Source: Marchantia polymorpha subsp. ruderalis
Taxonomy: Eukaryota; Streptophyta; Marchantiopsida; Marchantiales; Marchantiaceae
Direction of reading: 5' to 3'
Assembly (NCBI GenBank): GCA_037833965.1
Contig: AP031357.1
Span: 5,228,001-5,292,000, forward strand
DNA: 64,000 nucleotides
Positions 11,769-24,989 of this stretch are shown here, piece by piece; the first letter of the stretch is position 1, and every line of letters begins with the position of its first letter. Made by a program: the position numbers and the translations under genes. The notes under the pieces were generated by a model, which was not told the DNA's origin, did no database searches, and worked only from the letters and a program-made list of their open reading frames with translations.

Positions 11769-12493
11769 CTCATCATGGTTTTAGAAGACTAGGATTACTT
11801 TTCATACTCATAGCCCAAACACCGTCTCACACAATCTCTCAATGTATCATTCCAACTCACACACAGATCAACAGTCAAAGGTTACAAAAATCATCAATCT
11901 TTCATATATGAAACAAGTCTCTAGTTACAAACTTTCCAAACTTGTTTGAGAGTCTATTCTTTAACTCTTTATATATCTACTTGAGAATTTACCATAGTAA
12001 CAAATGATAAATCTTACCTAGCTTACTTTTACAAAGATAAATCATAGTAAGTTTGATTAGTTATTAGTACATGGCAACATGCCATTGAACTCTTAAACTT
12101 TCTAAATGTTTACCAATCCTTAGATTGAGGTGACGACATGCCATTTGTGCCTTTCCAACTTCTAGAACCTCCACTTGCCATTAAGTCAACTAAAGACTTA
12201 ATGTAACCAATGAAGTTTTTCCTTACTAAGTCAAACCAATCAAAATTAAACATGAAGTCAAAAGTAATTTCTGTTACAATCTAGACTTTTGTACAAGAAA
12301 AAATAGAAGATTTGACTTAAATCCTCTAGAAGTTCTCTAGTTATTCCGCTAAGTATAAATATTATAGCTAATCATAGTTATAACTTGATAAACTTAGTTA
12401 TAACTAGCTAGACTTAGACATAACTATGCTAACAATGATAAATTTCTTGGCTACTTCTAATTCTATTTCACACATACAACATCCGGTCTTACA
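11769..12493 (+). repeat. Right LTR of the gag-only element
   Basis: Direct repeat of 8961-9678, ending CGGTCTTACA. A further, inverted partial copy occurs at 20881-21030. It is followed by more internal-type sequence of the same family, so the elements are arranged LTR-internal-LTR-internal. Confidence 0.8.
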
Positions 12494-13858
12494 GACCACC
12501 GGAACCAAACAGACGTACAATACTTCAAAATAAATCTCTCCAGTGGTCGCTGTTGCTGTTTGCCGCGATGTGAGCTCACGGGAGGCAGATCGATCTTATG
12601 AAGGAATTATTAGCATGATTGCACCAAAATACAAGAGCGTAGCGTGGAATTGCGAAAGCCCAGCTCTCCTAAAAAGATACTACGTTGCATGTCAATCCAA
12701 CAGTGCTTGACACAAGAACAAACTGCTATCTCCCTCGTGAATGTGAACAGTAGTGGCGACGTGGATTTGATCTGAAAGAGAAAACTTTCATTGGGAAAAA
12801 AAGTTTTTGATCAAGTTCTCCGATGTCTCCAAGGCTCCCTATCGTATTGAGTATTCATCAAAGGAAATACATAAGGAATTGGTTCACCCAATATAGCCAT
12901 AGTTCTCTCCTTCCCTAAACGCACATGAGTTGTACCCTCATCATCATCTTTTCCATCATCCAAATGATGATCTCCATCTTTAGTTGGAGCTTGAATCAGC
13001 CAAGATCAACTTCTTAGTCTCCGCATTATACTTGTCATCAAGATCTTCCACAAGAGATTCAAGAAGTGCATTCATTTTGATGTATTTGTGTCCCACTCGT
13101 AATCCAATCAGTCCACAATTGTCACAGTAGGTCGCGCTTTGGCATTCATGTGACGATGATGGTCCAAAATGAACTTTCAGGTCTCCCAAGTTCCTCTTGC
13201 TCCTCAATCTTCCATCTTTGTTACTCAAGGAAATTTTGACAACCTTATGTATCTACTCTCCAGAATGAAAGCAAGTCTCACATTTGGCTTTAAGGGATTG
13301 ATTTACTCCTCTCTCTTCAAACTCCACCTTGAATTCTCTTGTATTGAAGTCTAAAGAGATTAAAACATGCAAGCCTTGATGCACTGTGGATAACCTTACC
13401 TTCTAATCATCTTGTTCACTCATTTTTTCATAAGATGAAAATCACTCAAAAGATCTTTCCCAAAAATGCTATCTACTAGGCAAACACTTCAAATCCAAAA
13501 CTTTTCCTCTCTTATATTGGTTTTGTACCCCATAAACTTCAAAATAATATAATTGTTGTCTCTAGACATGATATGTTAGTAAAATTTTTACCCACACGGA
13601 GGTTATCTTGCAATACACACTTGTACAAAGTTTTAAATGCTAACTTGAAATACAAAAGAATTAATTTACTCTGTACAAACTTTCCTGAAGAGTTATCTTT
13701 TGGTACCCTTCAAAACTCCTTCAACTTCCAACACTTAGAACTTCCTATATACATATGATGTCGGAATGAAACAAAAATTGAAACATATCTTAGGTTTCAC
13801 TCTTCAATCAATAAAAACTTTTGAGATAGTTTTCATAACATGTTTTTCAGTCTCTAAG
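12494..13858. mobile_element. Second, rearranged internal segment of the gag-only family
   Basis: The stretch 13190-13850 is a direct relative of 10810-11470, and 12840-13000 is an inverted relative of 9700-9860, so this is a rearranged second unit. It is cut on the right by the LTR of the minus-strand chromovirus. No host gene is visible. It is a broken fossil. Confidence 0.65.
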
Positions 13859-14266
13859 TATTACACTAGGGTTTAGCAAGAAGCTCACTCGAAGATAGAA
13901 ATGTAAACTCTGGAGATAAAAGATCCCAACAATGGTTCTCCTCTCCCTTATATAGCTCTCACCAACAAGTACAAGGAGATAAGATTTTATCTCCATCATC
14001 CATCCCACTCCTAGTGGATGGATGACGTGGCGGATAATTGTAACAAGCACACTGATCGTTGACGTGGCGCTCTCAACTAACACACTCAATCCTTACCTAC
14101 AAGCGCACGGATTGCTGACGTGGCACTGTCAACTATAACATTCACTTTATACCTACCAAGTGCGCGGATCGCTGACATGGCAACTATGACTAGTGCACAC
14201 TAAAGTATCTATATCAATATTTAGAGTAACCTCTACTTTAGTTCTAACTAACTAAAGATGGTTACA
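13859..14266 (-). repeat. 3' LTR of the minus-strand chromovirus
   Basis: Reverse-strand relative of the LTR at 5693-6112, from TGTAACCATC (at 14266) to CCCTAGTGTAA (near 13859). It keeps the TATATAA box and several CCACGTCA-type motifs. Confidence 0.85.
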
Positions 14267-17200
14267 AACCTCCCTACTTTTAAGATGCAACGTCCTCGTT
14301 ACACATACGTTCAAACTCCTGAACTATCAAAGGTACATTTGCTAAATTTTTAGCTGGTTTCCAAGTTTATTCATACGATGGATAGCCTTTCCATTGAATC
14401 AAATACTTTACTTTGGAATATTTATGACCTCGAATACGTTTCTTGAGTATCTTTTCTATCTCATACTCCTCTTGATCTGCTATCAAGATTGGAGGAGGAG
14501 GTGGTGCTGGTTGGTCGTGGTACATGTTTTCGCAATCATGACACATGAAATATTGGATGTATTTTCATATGTGACGGAAGTTCCAACTTGTATAATACTT
14601 CACCAACACGCTTCAAAACCAAAGATGAATCAATGAACCTAGGGTTCAAATTTGGTGTTCCTACAAGAGACAAATTCGTTGTAGATAACCAAACATGATC
14701 TCCAACCTCAAAAACCACTTCTCTACGATGAACATTGGCATGTTGCTTTTGCTGATTTTGAGCTATCACCAACTTCTCCTTAGCCTGATGTAGTCCTCGG
14801 TGAATATGCTCCACAAATTTGTTGTCTGCTGCAACTTTGGTCAAAAACTCCTCTCCTTTGGGAAGTCTCATCAAACTTGAAGGAGTTATAAGATGAGCTC
14901 CATGCTTAAGAAAAAATGGAGACATTTTTGTGGATGCATTAACAGAACTGTTATATGCAAATTCCACAAGTGGCAAAAGGTTGTCGGCTCTTCTTGCTAT
15001 TCTAATGTGAATGCTCGTAGCATATCCTCTATGGTTTTATTTGCCCTCTCCGTTTGTCCATCAGTTTAAGGGTGATAGGCCGTTGACATTACTAGTTTTG
15101 TTTTGAAAAAAGTAAACAAAGGTATCCAAAATAAACTAGTGAAGTGAGTACCTCTATCCGTGATTGACACTTTGCTTAAGCCATGATTCACAAAAACTGC
15201 ATCTAGATACAATTGAGCTAGTTATGAAGCTGTTATTGTTTTTGTGGTTGGCCTTATGTGAATCATCTTGCTCAATTTGTCCACAAAAACCACCACTGAA
15301 TTGTGTCATAACGAAGTCCTTGGTAACTCACATACAAGATCCATGGTGACATGTTCCCACCGCTGTTCAGAAATAGGAAGAGGTTGTAATAAACCCGCTG
15401 GTTTTTTATTACTTGCCTTGTTTTGTTGACAAGCAACACAACTTTAAACATAAGACTCCTTATACTCACGTATTTTGTACCAATACTACACTCGTTGTAT
15501 ACTCTCGACGGTTTTCTCCACTTCCACATGACCTGCAATGGTTGTGTCATGACTTTCGGCCAAAATCATTGTGCGCAAATCGTGTTCTTGTGTAATCCAT
15601 ATATGTTGATTGTAAATCGCCAAACCTCAAGATTTCTCAGCCTTTCCAGTTTGTAATGCACGCGTGATCTCTTCACCCCCTTTTGTGGCTTGTGTCATCT
15701 TGCTCCACCAATCAGCCTGAATTTTCACTTCTGCAAAATGATTCTAACAAGGCATGCGTGTGAGAGCATCTGCAAGTAGCTTCTTTCCCTCCACGTACAC
15801 AATCTTTATGTTGAAGCGTTGACGCCACTCTGCCCATCAACTTTTTTGTTAAATAAACCAAGGGTCTATGATTGGTCTCCACCACAAACTCCTTATCACC
15901 CAAGTAATGCTTCCAATGTTTGGTTGCCAACACGATGGCTAACTCCTCCCATTCTGTCGTGTGATAATTCTGTTCCGCCGCCACCAACTTTCAAGAATAA
16001 AAAGTAACTGGATGTCATCCGTCCTCCTATTCTTGTTGAAGTATGCCACCTACTGTTGTACCTGATGCGTTAGTAGCCAACTTGATAGATCGGTTAGGAT
16101 CATATCACTTGAGAATAGGTGCGTGTAACAAAGCATCTTTCAATGCTTGAAAAGCTAACTCTTGAGCTGTTCCCCATCTCCATTTTTGACCTTTCCCTAA
16201 CATGAAAGTCAAGGTCTGAGCTAGGCAAGCAAACCTTTCACAAATCTACGATAGAATCCAGTGAGCCCTAGAAAACTCTTCAATTGAGTTTGATCCTCAG
16301 GTGCTATCCATTTCTGAATGACATCTTACTCATCACTTGGATTCTTGTAGTTGTAACTCTATGCCCCAAGTAATCTACTTCTAACTTGCCAAATTCACAT
16401 TTTGAAGCTTTGGCATACAATTGATTGTCTCTTAAAACTTGAAGTATCTCTCGTAAATGACTTCTATGATCACACAAAGTTTTGTTATACATCAATATAT
16501 CATCTAGAAAAACAATGACAGATTTATCTAGATAAGGGCGAAAGATATCGTTCATCAATTCCATGAATGTAGCTGGTGCATTAGTGACACCAAAAGGCAT
16601 CACTAGATACTCAAAGTGTCCATACCTAGTACAAAAAGCTATCTTGTGGACATCTTCATCTGCAATTTGAATTTGATTGTAGCCGCTTCTCAAATCTAGC
16701 TTGGTAAAGTATTTCTCTCCTTGAAGTTGATCAAACAAATCATCCATACGAAGTAATAGATATTTGTTTTTCACCATTTGCTGATTCAACCCGCGATAAT
16801 CGATACATAGTCTCATGGATCCATCCTTCTTCTTCACAAAGAGCACTGGAGCTCCATAAGGTGAAACACTTGGTTGAATGAATCCATTGCTCAACATCTC
16901 CTCCACTTGAGCTTTGCATTCTTCCAATTCGTTTGGAGCCAAACGATATGGAGCTTTGCAAGTGAGTGTACTTCCAGGTATCACCTCAATCTTGTGATCT
17001 ACTCGTCTCTTTGGTGATAATCGTGCAGGTAGATCATCTGGAAAAACATCTTTATACTCCATAAAAATGTCGTTCAAGGACTCCGGGATGTAAGGTTTGT
17101 CCGTGGACTCAATATTTCTTATAAGTCCAAGGAAACATAAATCATCTCTAGAAGTGGATGTTGTACCCATCACAAAGAGGGGTAAATTCCTATTTTGAGA

Positions 17201-19399
17201 TCTAATTCTCTCTCTATAGATCCTCCATCCACTACTTGTAATTACTTTTCTTCTCCAATCTACCTTCGGATTATATTGCTCCATCCATGGCATTCCAAGG
17301 ATAACATCATATTGAGCTAAACGAATTACTCTCCATTCAATGCTCTCCTTGTATCTACCTATGCATAATTCTACACTCCGTGATAATGTTTCTATCACTT
17401 CAATTTGCCCGTTTGGCAATTCAACTTCTTCACTCTCGTCCTTCATCAACATCAAACCTAACTTCATAACAACACTCTTTGATAGATTATTCTCAGTTGC
17501 TCCATGATCAATTAAAACTCTCACCTTGTGTTCTTCCATGAAACCATCAGTGACAATGAGTTGAGCTTGCTTCTTACTCCTTCCATGAGCTCCAAACCAT
17601 TGTCTTCTTCAAACTTCTCCTTTTTTTGGCTTTGTAGAACCATTAAGTCTGCGAGGCAAGTTAACCGGTGATCTTCGTTACTCGAAACTTCTTCCTCCAC
17701 CTCTTCATACTCTATCCCCTCCATGTTGTTGAACGGTCGTCGCTGCATGGGCCGTCCTCCTTGTGGTGTCGGCCGAATTCGACAAAACTTGGCAATGTGA
17801 CCCATTCGTCCACATGCATAGCATTGACAATTGTCACAAACTCCAGCTCTTCCTCGAACCATTCCGTTATTTGCATAACCTTCTTGCAAATTTGGAACTC
17901 CTGGTCGCCGAATCTCACCCTCAAATCTTGGTGGTGGTCCTCTTGTTGGTGCAAAACCTTCTCTACGTCGAAGGTTTCTCAACTCCATCGGTGTTGGGCC
18001 AGATGGATCACAAAAATTTCTTACTGGTTCACCGTGTGTGACACCAAAAGCACCCAAAATTTGTTGAACAATTGCAATTGCTTCATTCACAGTAGATGGA
18101 TTGCTTACCATCACCTCCTTTCAAATGCGATCCTTCAAGCCTCGTTTGAACACGTCCTGGCTTTTGCTCCACTCATATTGATGATAAATACTTGAATATC
18201 ACAAAAGTCTTCAATGTACTCATGGATATCTTTTTTTTGCTTCATATCCAACAATCTCATTTTTGCAGTTTGAAAAGAATACACTGCTTAAAAATTTTGC
18301 ATAAAGTCTTTTTTGCATTCCATTCCATAAGAGTATAGCATGTCATTTTGAAAGCATTCTCCCCCATGTTGTGTATCACGTAAAAGCCTTATCCATAAGA
18401 TAAGATCTCATGAATATTTTTGCAATTTTATTAGAAACATGAAAATGTGATAAATGAATATTCATACTCATTATCCATTTCTCTAAAACTTCCCTTCCAT
18501 ACTCCCTTTGTAAGCTTTCACCTTACATGATTTTTTCCATTCAAAGCAAAAGATTTTTTTGATTTTCAATCTCTTGAAGACGTCTTCTATTTGACTTTGT
18601 TATAGCAATAAGAGTTGGTTTCGATTGAACTTGAACTATTGAACTCTTTCTTTCTCTACATTATCACTTTTTAATGCAAAGATTTGATCTTCCATAGCTT
18701 GCTACTTGTTATGTACATCTATTATCGTTTTTCTCAACTCCTTCATCTCTGTCATGATTGTGTTGAAAACCTCACCTATATCGATTGATGTTTTCATGCT
18801 TCCTCACATTTACTCTAATACAAAGAAAGTATAATCACTATCTAACTTCTCAACAAAGGAGTCACAAAAGGTATAGGTAATTCTATAACTGGTCTATAAT
18901 ACCCTTCTCCATAATTTTTGATAAGAAAATCTCTCCACAATCTCTTTTGTCGATATACAGTTTTAATCTCTACATAGGTGTTCAACCAAACCTGGACAAG
19001 TGGTTCACGATTCAGATCCATCAAACATTCAGTATAAAATGTGTATAGTACAATTCCAAGTCTCTCTATAACTAACTAATGGAATAATCAATGGCACTCT
19101 TGATTCCATCACTCTTGTCATAAAATCTGCACCTCAACAAGTTAAAATGTACATTCAAAAATGATATTTTTTTATGCTACAAAGATGAGTATGGGATAGA
19201 TTAATAATCAGCCAGTGCATTATAAGAATCCTATCAAGCTCATACATATTTGCAAATCCAAAATTTCCTCCTCTCCTCTTTTCTCTACATGCAAATCAAT
19301 AACTTTTGCCAACCTCTACACACTTTCAAAACTGCATTCTATTGTCACTCACTTGTTTTTTTATGAAGGTTAATTCACACTCAAGGAAAGAGCAAGGTT

Positions 19400-19411
19400 G
19401 CTCTAATACCA
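19400..19411 (-). other. Primer-binding site, initiator Met-tRNA type
   Basis: The minus strand reads TGGTATTAGAGC three bases inside the 5' LTR. It differs by one base from the standard plant LTR primer-binding site TGGTATCAGAGC, complementary to the 3' end of initiator tRNA-Met. Confidence 0.8.
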
Positions 19412-19414
19412 TTT

Positions 19415-19800
19415 TAACACTAGGGTTTAGAGATAAGTTCGCTGGCACATAAACTTTGAAAATGAAAAATACCAACAATGATTCTACTCTTCCTTATATA
19501 GCTCTTACCAACAAGTGCAACAAGTAGATAAGATTTCATTCCCATCAACAGTTCTTTTTCTAGTGGATTGATGACATGGCAGATATAACTAATGAGCACA
19601 TGAATTGCAAACGTGTTATTCCAACTAGCACACTAAATCGTTACTTAACAAGCACACGGATTGATGAAGTGTTTTTCCCAACTAACATACCAACTAGCAC
19701 GCTGATTACTGACGTGGCACTGGAAATATTCCATTATGATCTACTATACTCAATCTTAAGTAACCTCTACTTTAATTATCACTAACTAAAGATGCTTACA
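19415..19800 (-). repeat. 5' LTR of the minus-strand chromovirus
   Basis: A more diverged and shorter LTR, read on the minus strand from TGTAAGCATC at 19800 to CCCTAGTGTTA at 19415. A primer-binding site lies immediately inside it. Confidence 0.8.
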
Positions 19801-20880
19801 TTATATTGCAACAATGTTCATGAGATCTTATTTTATTGATAAGGTTCTCACATGGTACACGACATGGGAATAAATGATTTCAGAATGACATATTATCATT
19901 TTGTGGAATGAAATGTAAAAAAGACTTCTGTAGAAGTTTCAAACAGTGGATAATCTTCAAACAACAATAATGGACTTGTGAAATTTGAAACAGAATGAAT
20001 ATATCCATGAGTACATAGAAAAATTTTGTGATCTTCAAATATCTATCATGGATATGTGTGGAGCAAAAGCCTTAGATGAGTTCAAACGAGGCTTGAAAGA
20101 TCGCATTTAGAAAGACGTGATGGTAAACAACACATCCATAGCGAACGAAGCAATCACATTTGATCAACAAATTTTGAGAGCTTCTGGTGTCACACGTTGT
20201 GAACCATTAAGCACTTTTCAAGATCCATTTGACTATATGTTAATAAAGTTGGTATAACTTTGACATAGAAAAGATTTGGCATTAGCTCAAGGACATGCTC
20301 CAAGATTTGAAGATGAGATACGACAACCAAGATATTCTAAATTTGCAAGAAAGTAATACAAATAATGAAATGTTACGAGAAGGAGCAAGAGTTTGTGATA
20401 ATTGTCAATGTTATGCATGTAGACGAATGGATCACATTGCCAAGTTTCACAAATATCAACCGGCGCACCAAGAAGGATGGCTCATACAACGACGACCATT
20501 CAATAATTTGGATTGATTGGAGTATGAGTAAGTTGAGGAAGAAGTTATGGAAAACAAAGATCACCAGTATACTTGCCTCGCGGCCTTACTGTTTCCACAA
20601 AGAGAAGAAAAGGAGAGATTGAACGAAGATAATGGTTGGGAGCTCATGGAAGAAGCAAAAAGCAAGTTCAGCTCATTGTCACATATGGTTTGATGAAAGG
20701 ACATAGGTGAGAGTTTTGATTGATTTTGAAGCAACAAAGAATCTTCTGTGAATGAATATTGCTATGAAGTTAGATTTGATGTTGATGAATGACGCAAGTG
20801 AGGAAATTGAATTGCCAAACGGGCAAATTGAAATGATAAAAACACTACCACAGAGTGTAAAGTTATTCATAGATAGTTAC
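19801..20880 (+). mobile_element. Third chromovirus fragment (gag to protease)
   Basis: Plus-strand sequence similar to about 1487-2560 of the first element: gag, the zinc-knuckle region (about 20390-20450) and the start of the protease domain. It abuts the 5' LTR of the minus-strand element in opposite orientation, and ends where a gag-only-family LTR fragment begins. It is heavily decayed, the oldest-looking of the three copies. Confidence 0.85.
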
Positions 20881-21030
20881 TGTAAGACTAATTGTTGTAT
20901 GTGTTAAATAGAATTAGAAGTAGCCAAGGAGTTCATCATGATTAGCTTAGGTATCACTAAAACTAGCTAGTTATAACTAAGTGTATCAAGTTATGACTAT
21001 GATTACCTATAGTTTGATAATGTTTATTAA
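20881..21030 (-). repeat. LTR fragment of the gag-only family, inverted
   Basis: It begins TGTAAGACTA and continues with TTGTTGTATGTGT and AATAGAATTAGAAGTAGCC, matching the reverse complement of the right end of the LTR at 11769-12493. Similarity fades near 21030. Confidence 0.7.
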
Positions 21031-21698
21031 GTTAACCATTTTCGTCGGAATTTCGACAAAAAATGACATGTCGTTGTCAAATTTGCCTTTGACTCGAGAC
21101 TACACAAAAAACATTGTCAAACATGTCACACATGGCCACCATGGTAGTCTTCTAAACATACAAGTCACAAGTCTATAACTTCTCGAACTGGTATAAAACT
21201 CAAAAATCATCACAAACTCATTATCACTGTGCAGTCACTAACATAATCAAACTCTGAAATCATTTATCAGTTCAAGACACGTAAAACAACAACAACTAGA
21301 TGACAATTAGCTAGAGTAAACACGAGATGATAAACACGGTAACGAAGATAACGTGATATATCCACATGCAAGGCTACGTCCACGCTTTGAACATGCGAGA
21401 GTGAGTGTATTGTCAACAATGAAAAAGTGTACACTACAATCTGAAGTTACTTGGATTAAGTATCTCTAGTCACCGAGCCGAAGCTCCGTGTTGGATTGAT
21501 TCCACAACAAGTGATGGGAATGATTGCCAGATGTACAACAAAAATTACAAGCCTGATGGACAATGGAACGACCACTTGCGAGATCACAATGCCTCCTAGC
21601 ATCAAAATTTGTCTTCCATTGGAACAAGTTCAATATGATTTCTATGACTTTGATCCAACTTCAGTAGCTATAATTGGATTCAGCTGAGAATCCACACT
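21031..21698. other. Spacer without recognised gene
   Basis: Only short open frames with no family resemblance are present. It separates the retroelement nest from the aquaporin fragment. Confidence 0.5.
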
Positions 21699-21881
21699 TC
21701 AAGAACCCTCAGATATAATGGTCATCAAACCTATCGGCACATGCGAGTTCTTGGCCTTATGCTTAGCATCAGTGGCAGAGTAGATCTCGTAAACTAGGAA
21801 AAAAGTCCCGATGATTTCTATTGCCAGACCTATGTCAACGCTGAAATCCGCTCTCACTGTGTTCGTCGCGCCGCCCAGCAA
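21699..21881 (-). pseudogene. PIP-type aquaporin fragment
   Basis: The minus-strand translation of about 55 residues matches the middle of plasma-membrane intrinsic proteins (water channels): GG-TNTVRADFS, then GLAIEIIGTFFLVYEIYSAT, then DAKHKAKNSHVP. In intact PIPs the last block continues VLAPLPIGFAV; here HVP runs directly into IG, so about five residues are missing, and the frame ends soon after. The NPA motifs and all other membrane helices are absent nearby. It is a gene fragment, probably moved with the repeat nest, and not a functional channel. Family assignment is confident; the source gene is unknown. Confidence 0.8.
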
Positions 21882-24800
21882 TTAGAATCAATTTTTTTGC
21901 AATCCCTTCACAATTCTTGCTTAGCATATATTCCCGCCATCTAGACTATGCTGTAGATGAAAGCCCGAGGAATCAAATGCTTCCTATCCAAAAGTAATCC
22001 CAAAGTAATTGCGGAGTGAATGTGTTCTCTTGCCCACACCAACACACCTACAGATCAATCTTAGGAAGGAATTGATCACACCATTGTCATATATGACACA
22101 CATGAAGAATGGACTTCAATTCATGAAACCATGGATTTTAACCAATGTTAAATTATATAATAAAAAAATTGTTGAGAAAATAATGATGCATCTTATTCAT
22201 TTTTCATATTACTGTTGTATGCAGATCAGTTTTATAATAACATACAATCTAGAAAAATGTTTTATCAACCAATTTAAACCATACGTATTGTAATTTATGT
22301 AGAAATGTTCTATAAATTCATCCAAATATTTACTTGTAAAGTAATGCTAGTTGGTTGACAAGTTAGACATAAAGTTGTGAATAGTAAGAAATTCTTACTC
22401 AATTATAATATAGTGTCCTTGAGATTCGTGACAATTCAAGACGTTGAATTGAAGATCTAAATTATAGAGTTTGATAACGAGGAGAAATATCGCAACACAT
22501 CTTTGGCAACTTTGTCTAATTATGTTTGCATGGAAGATTATCATCCAGGAGACATCAACATGAAGATGAATACAATATGTAATTTGGTTTTTCCACCGAG
22601 AATTGCCACGTAGCCGTAGGGTAGGAAACTACAAGGACAAGAAAGAAGACCGGCTGTGCAGGAGACAAGACTGATTCATATCACAGCATTAGTGGAACAC
22701 AACGGTTCATTCAACAGCGATGGACGGGTGAGAGAAGGTGTAGGTGCAGATCGTCAACGGAACTTTACACTTCCGTCGAGCCTGCGAACGAGAGAGATGC
22801 GTGTTACGATGTTTCGGCCTTGCCCTGACTGGACGTCATGATGCCCTCACGTCATGATGCCCCAGCTCGAGACGGGATCGGTCCAAAGTGATGCCTCGTA
22901 AGAGAGTTTTCTCCCTGTAGATTTTGCAGTAAGAAATTAGAAGTGACATGAGAGTATGAGAGACATGTGGCATCGGCCTTGGCACGGGATTATTAAGAAT
23001 AAATTCTGTGATTGTTCGGAGTGCATGGTGTCATGTCGGGTGGGACTAGACACGCGTAAGCTTTATGTTTTGTGGTGCAGTTCTTCTGTGCTCTCAGCGT
23101 GTTGCTCTAGAACTGTGTTCAAGTCCCTTGATTTTTTGACCCATTCAGAATGAACTTTCCTACATTGAATTCTAGTATATCAGGCAATATAACGCAGCGT
23201 TGCATCGTTCGAGATGTGTTCATAGCGAAGTGTGCTCCTTGATCAGCCCATCGATAAATTTTTGCTCCGGCCTTAGTATGATCCAGGGGGTTCATACTAA
23301 GATCATAGCAAAAATGGTGGTGGGGTTTAAGTGGTATGGGCACTTTATTTACCAATTGAACTCAACTTAAACTTCTCGTTTTGATTACTATTGGCAACGA
23401 GAGGGAAGAGTTTGGAAGGAGGTCGTTGCTGTAGCTGAGTGACAGGGTGGGAACTGAGCAAGGACTTTCCAGACTATCCGATGTTTATCCTTTCCTGAGG
23501 TCTACATAGTTTTCACTAGAAAATTGGATGATTTTCTGAAGGTAATGAGTGAAGGGATATTGCAGATATTGCCGCCAGAGAGTGGAAGACAAACTGGGCA
23601 GTGAGGACTGCAAATATTTTGGGAGTGTCAGAAGATGTGATGGTTGTCTCTCGAGAAATTCTTCGTTGAGCTGTTCACGATCCAAGACGGAACTCTGAGC
23701 TGAGTTCTTCGTATTTCTAGGAATGAAAGGACGCGGATCAATGCTGCGTCACGTCATCTGCATGTATGACGTTCGGTACCATAGCCACGTAATGGAATGA
23801 TACCCCCTAATCACCTGCCGGCACTGGAGTAGGGCATAAAAGGATCACTGTCTCCATCCAGTCGCCAAGGTGAAACTTGCCTTACAGGCACTGTACTGAG
23901 CAACAGCAACTTCGTGAAAACGCTTCCAAAGAACGGGGACCAATCAGCTCAGAGCCTAGCATTGTCGCACACTCGTTCCAAAATTAAATATACATCATTG
24001 TGGCGTATCTGAGCTTAAGAGCTCGTCATAGTCAAGAGGTTTTTGACGTATTCGCAGTCTGTGACCTATCAATCAGTGGCACGTCGGAAAAGAACTACTG
24101 TAGGACTTGAACTCCAGCTACAGGGGCCTCGAAGTCCCACCGGTGATAGGAACACGCTTGAGACGGGAAGGCAGACTACTGGACGTGTCTCTATAGCGGA
24201 GGTCCTGCGACATCTGTGAGTCAAAATTGCAGCGACAGTCCTGACAGCGGTTACAGTTTCAGCGAAGAAACGTTGATCTTATTTCCCGGCTTCAGTAATC
24301 AATAGCTGTTATGGGCACTGGACAGCATTGAGCTGACAAATTTCAGAACACTTTTGGGCATCTTTCCGACATGAAAAGTGCAGGTAGCGTCTACCCACTA
24401 AAGTCTCATGTTGAGAACTTTGTGGGCGATCCGAAGGTGAGTTATCGGAGTGCGAAGGATTAGGTGAGAGGAAGCGAATTGTTGCGCTACATCTACTTGC
24501 GTCTTTGGCATTATTCATGGTAAATGTTGGTCGATGTACTCAAGACGTTGAATTGCCGTGTCTGTATCAGTAACCTGGACATTACTGAGGAACTCTAGTG
24601 CAATGAAGTTTATAATTTGATCGAACTTTGAAATTCCGTGAATTACAACATAGAAATTGGAAGATTGCTTCGACTGCATCATCGTTGAATGATTATGGAT
24701 ATGAAGAATATGATAGTGTTCTTATCGATGTGTTGCAACGCAGAATACAGAATTGGTTGATTCTCGAGCAAGCAAGTTGTGGATTATGTCTACGACGATC

Positions 24801-24989
24801 AAGGCACGAGCTGAAGCAGTTTTTGTTCTTCCTTCATAAAATACTGCATTATGAAGCAAGTGGAGGGGACATGTTTATTTTGCTCCCCATTGACATGAAT
24901 ACAAACAAGGCACGTTCATCTTTCGGTAGAAAAGGAAGAACGTTTACTTATCGTGATCTTGATTACGGAGGGATTGCGATCGAACCAAA
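21882..24989. other. Intergenic region and probable 5' flank of the transporter gene
   Basis: No convincing protein gene. An open frame at 24628-24999 ends just beyond the transporter start codon but resembles nothing I know. The composition is less AT-rich from about 22600 onward, consistent with promoter and 5' UTR of the following gene; no TATA box or start site could be fixed. Confidence 0.4.

Larger units (their letters stand above)
8961..12493 (+). mobile_element. Gag-only LTR retroelement (non-autonomous)
   Basis: Two direct repeats of about 720 bp flank about 2.1 kb. The internal region has plus-strand gag-like sequence (about 9976-10390, with ALKWYKEYKRE and YVERTERLKSR typical of a retrotransposon gag) followed by a degenerate zinc-knuckle segment (about 10710-10760). 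No protease, reverse transcriptase or integrase was seen, so it fits the class of LTR elements that carry gag only and are moved by others. No clear primer-binding site or polypurine tract was found, so orientation rests on gag. It is broken and old, judging by clear divergence between the two LTRs. Confidence 0.75.
13859..19800 (-). mobile_element. Ty3/gypsy chromovirus fossil with both LTRs
   Basis: On the minus strand the order is 5' LTR (19800-19415), primer-binding site (19411-19400), gag (about 18500-17990, zinc knuckle near 17840-17800), protease (about 17540-17220), reverse transcriptase (about 17000-16370), RNase H (about 16100-15750), integrase (about 15560-14700), end of polyprotein and 3' LTR (14266-13859). 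It is the same family as the element at 705-6112 but a separate, independently decayed copy. The LTRs differ in length (about 386 and 408 bp) and sequence, so the insertion is old. It is broken in several places, though protease and reverse transcriptase are better preserved than the rest. Confidence 0.93.
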
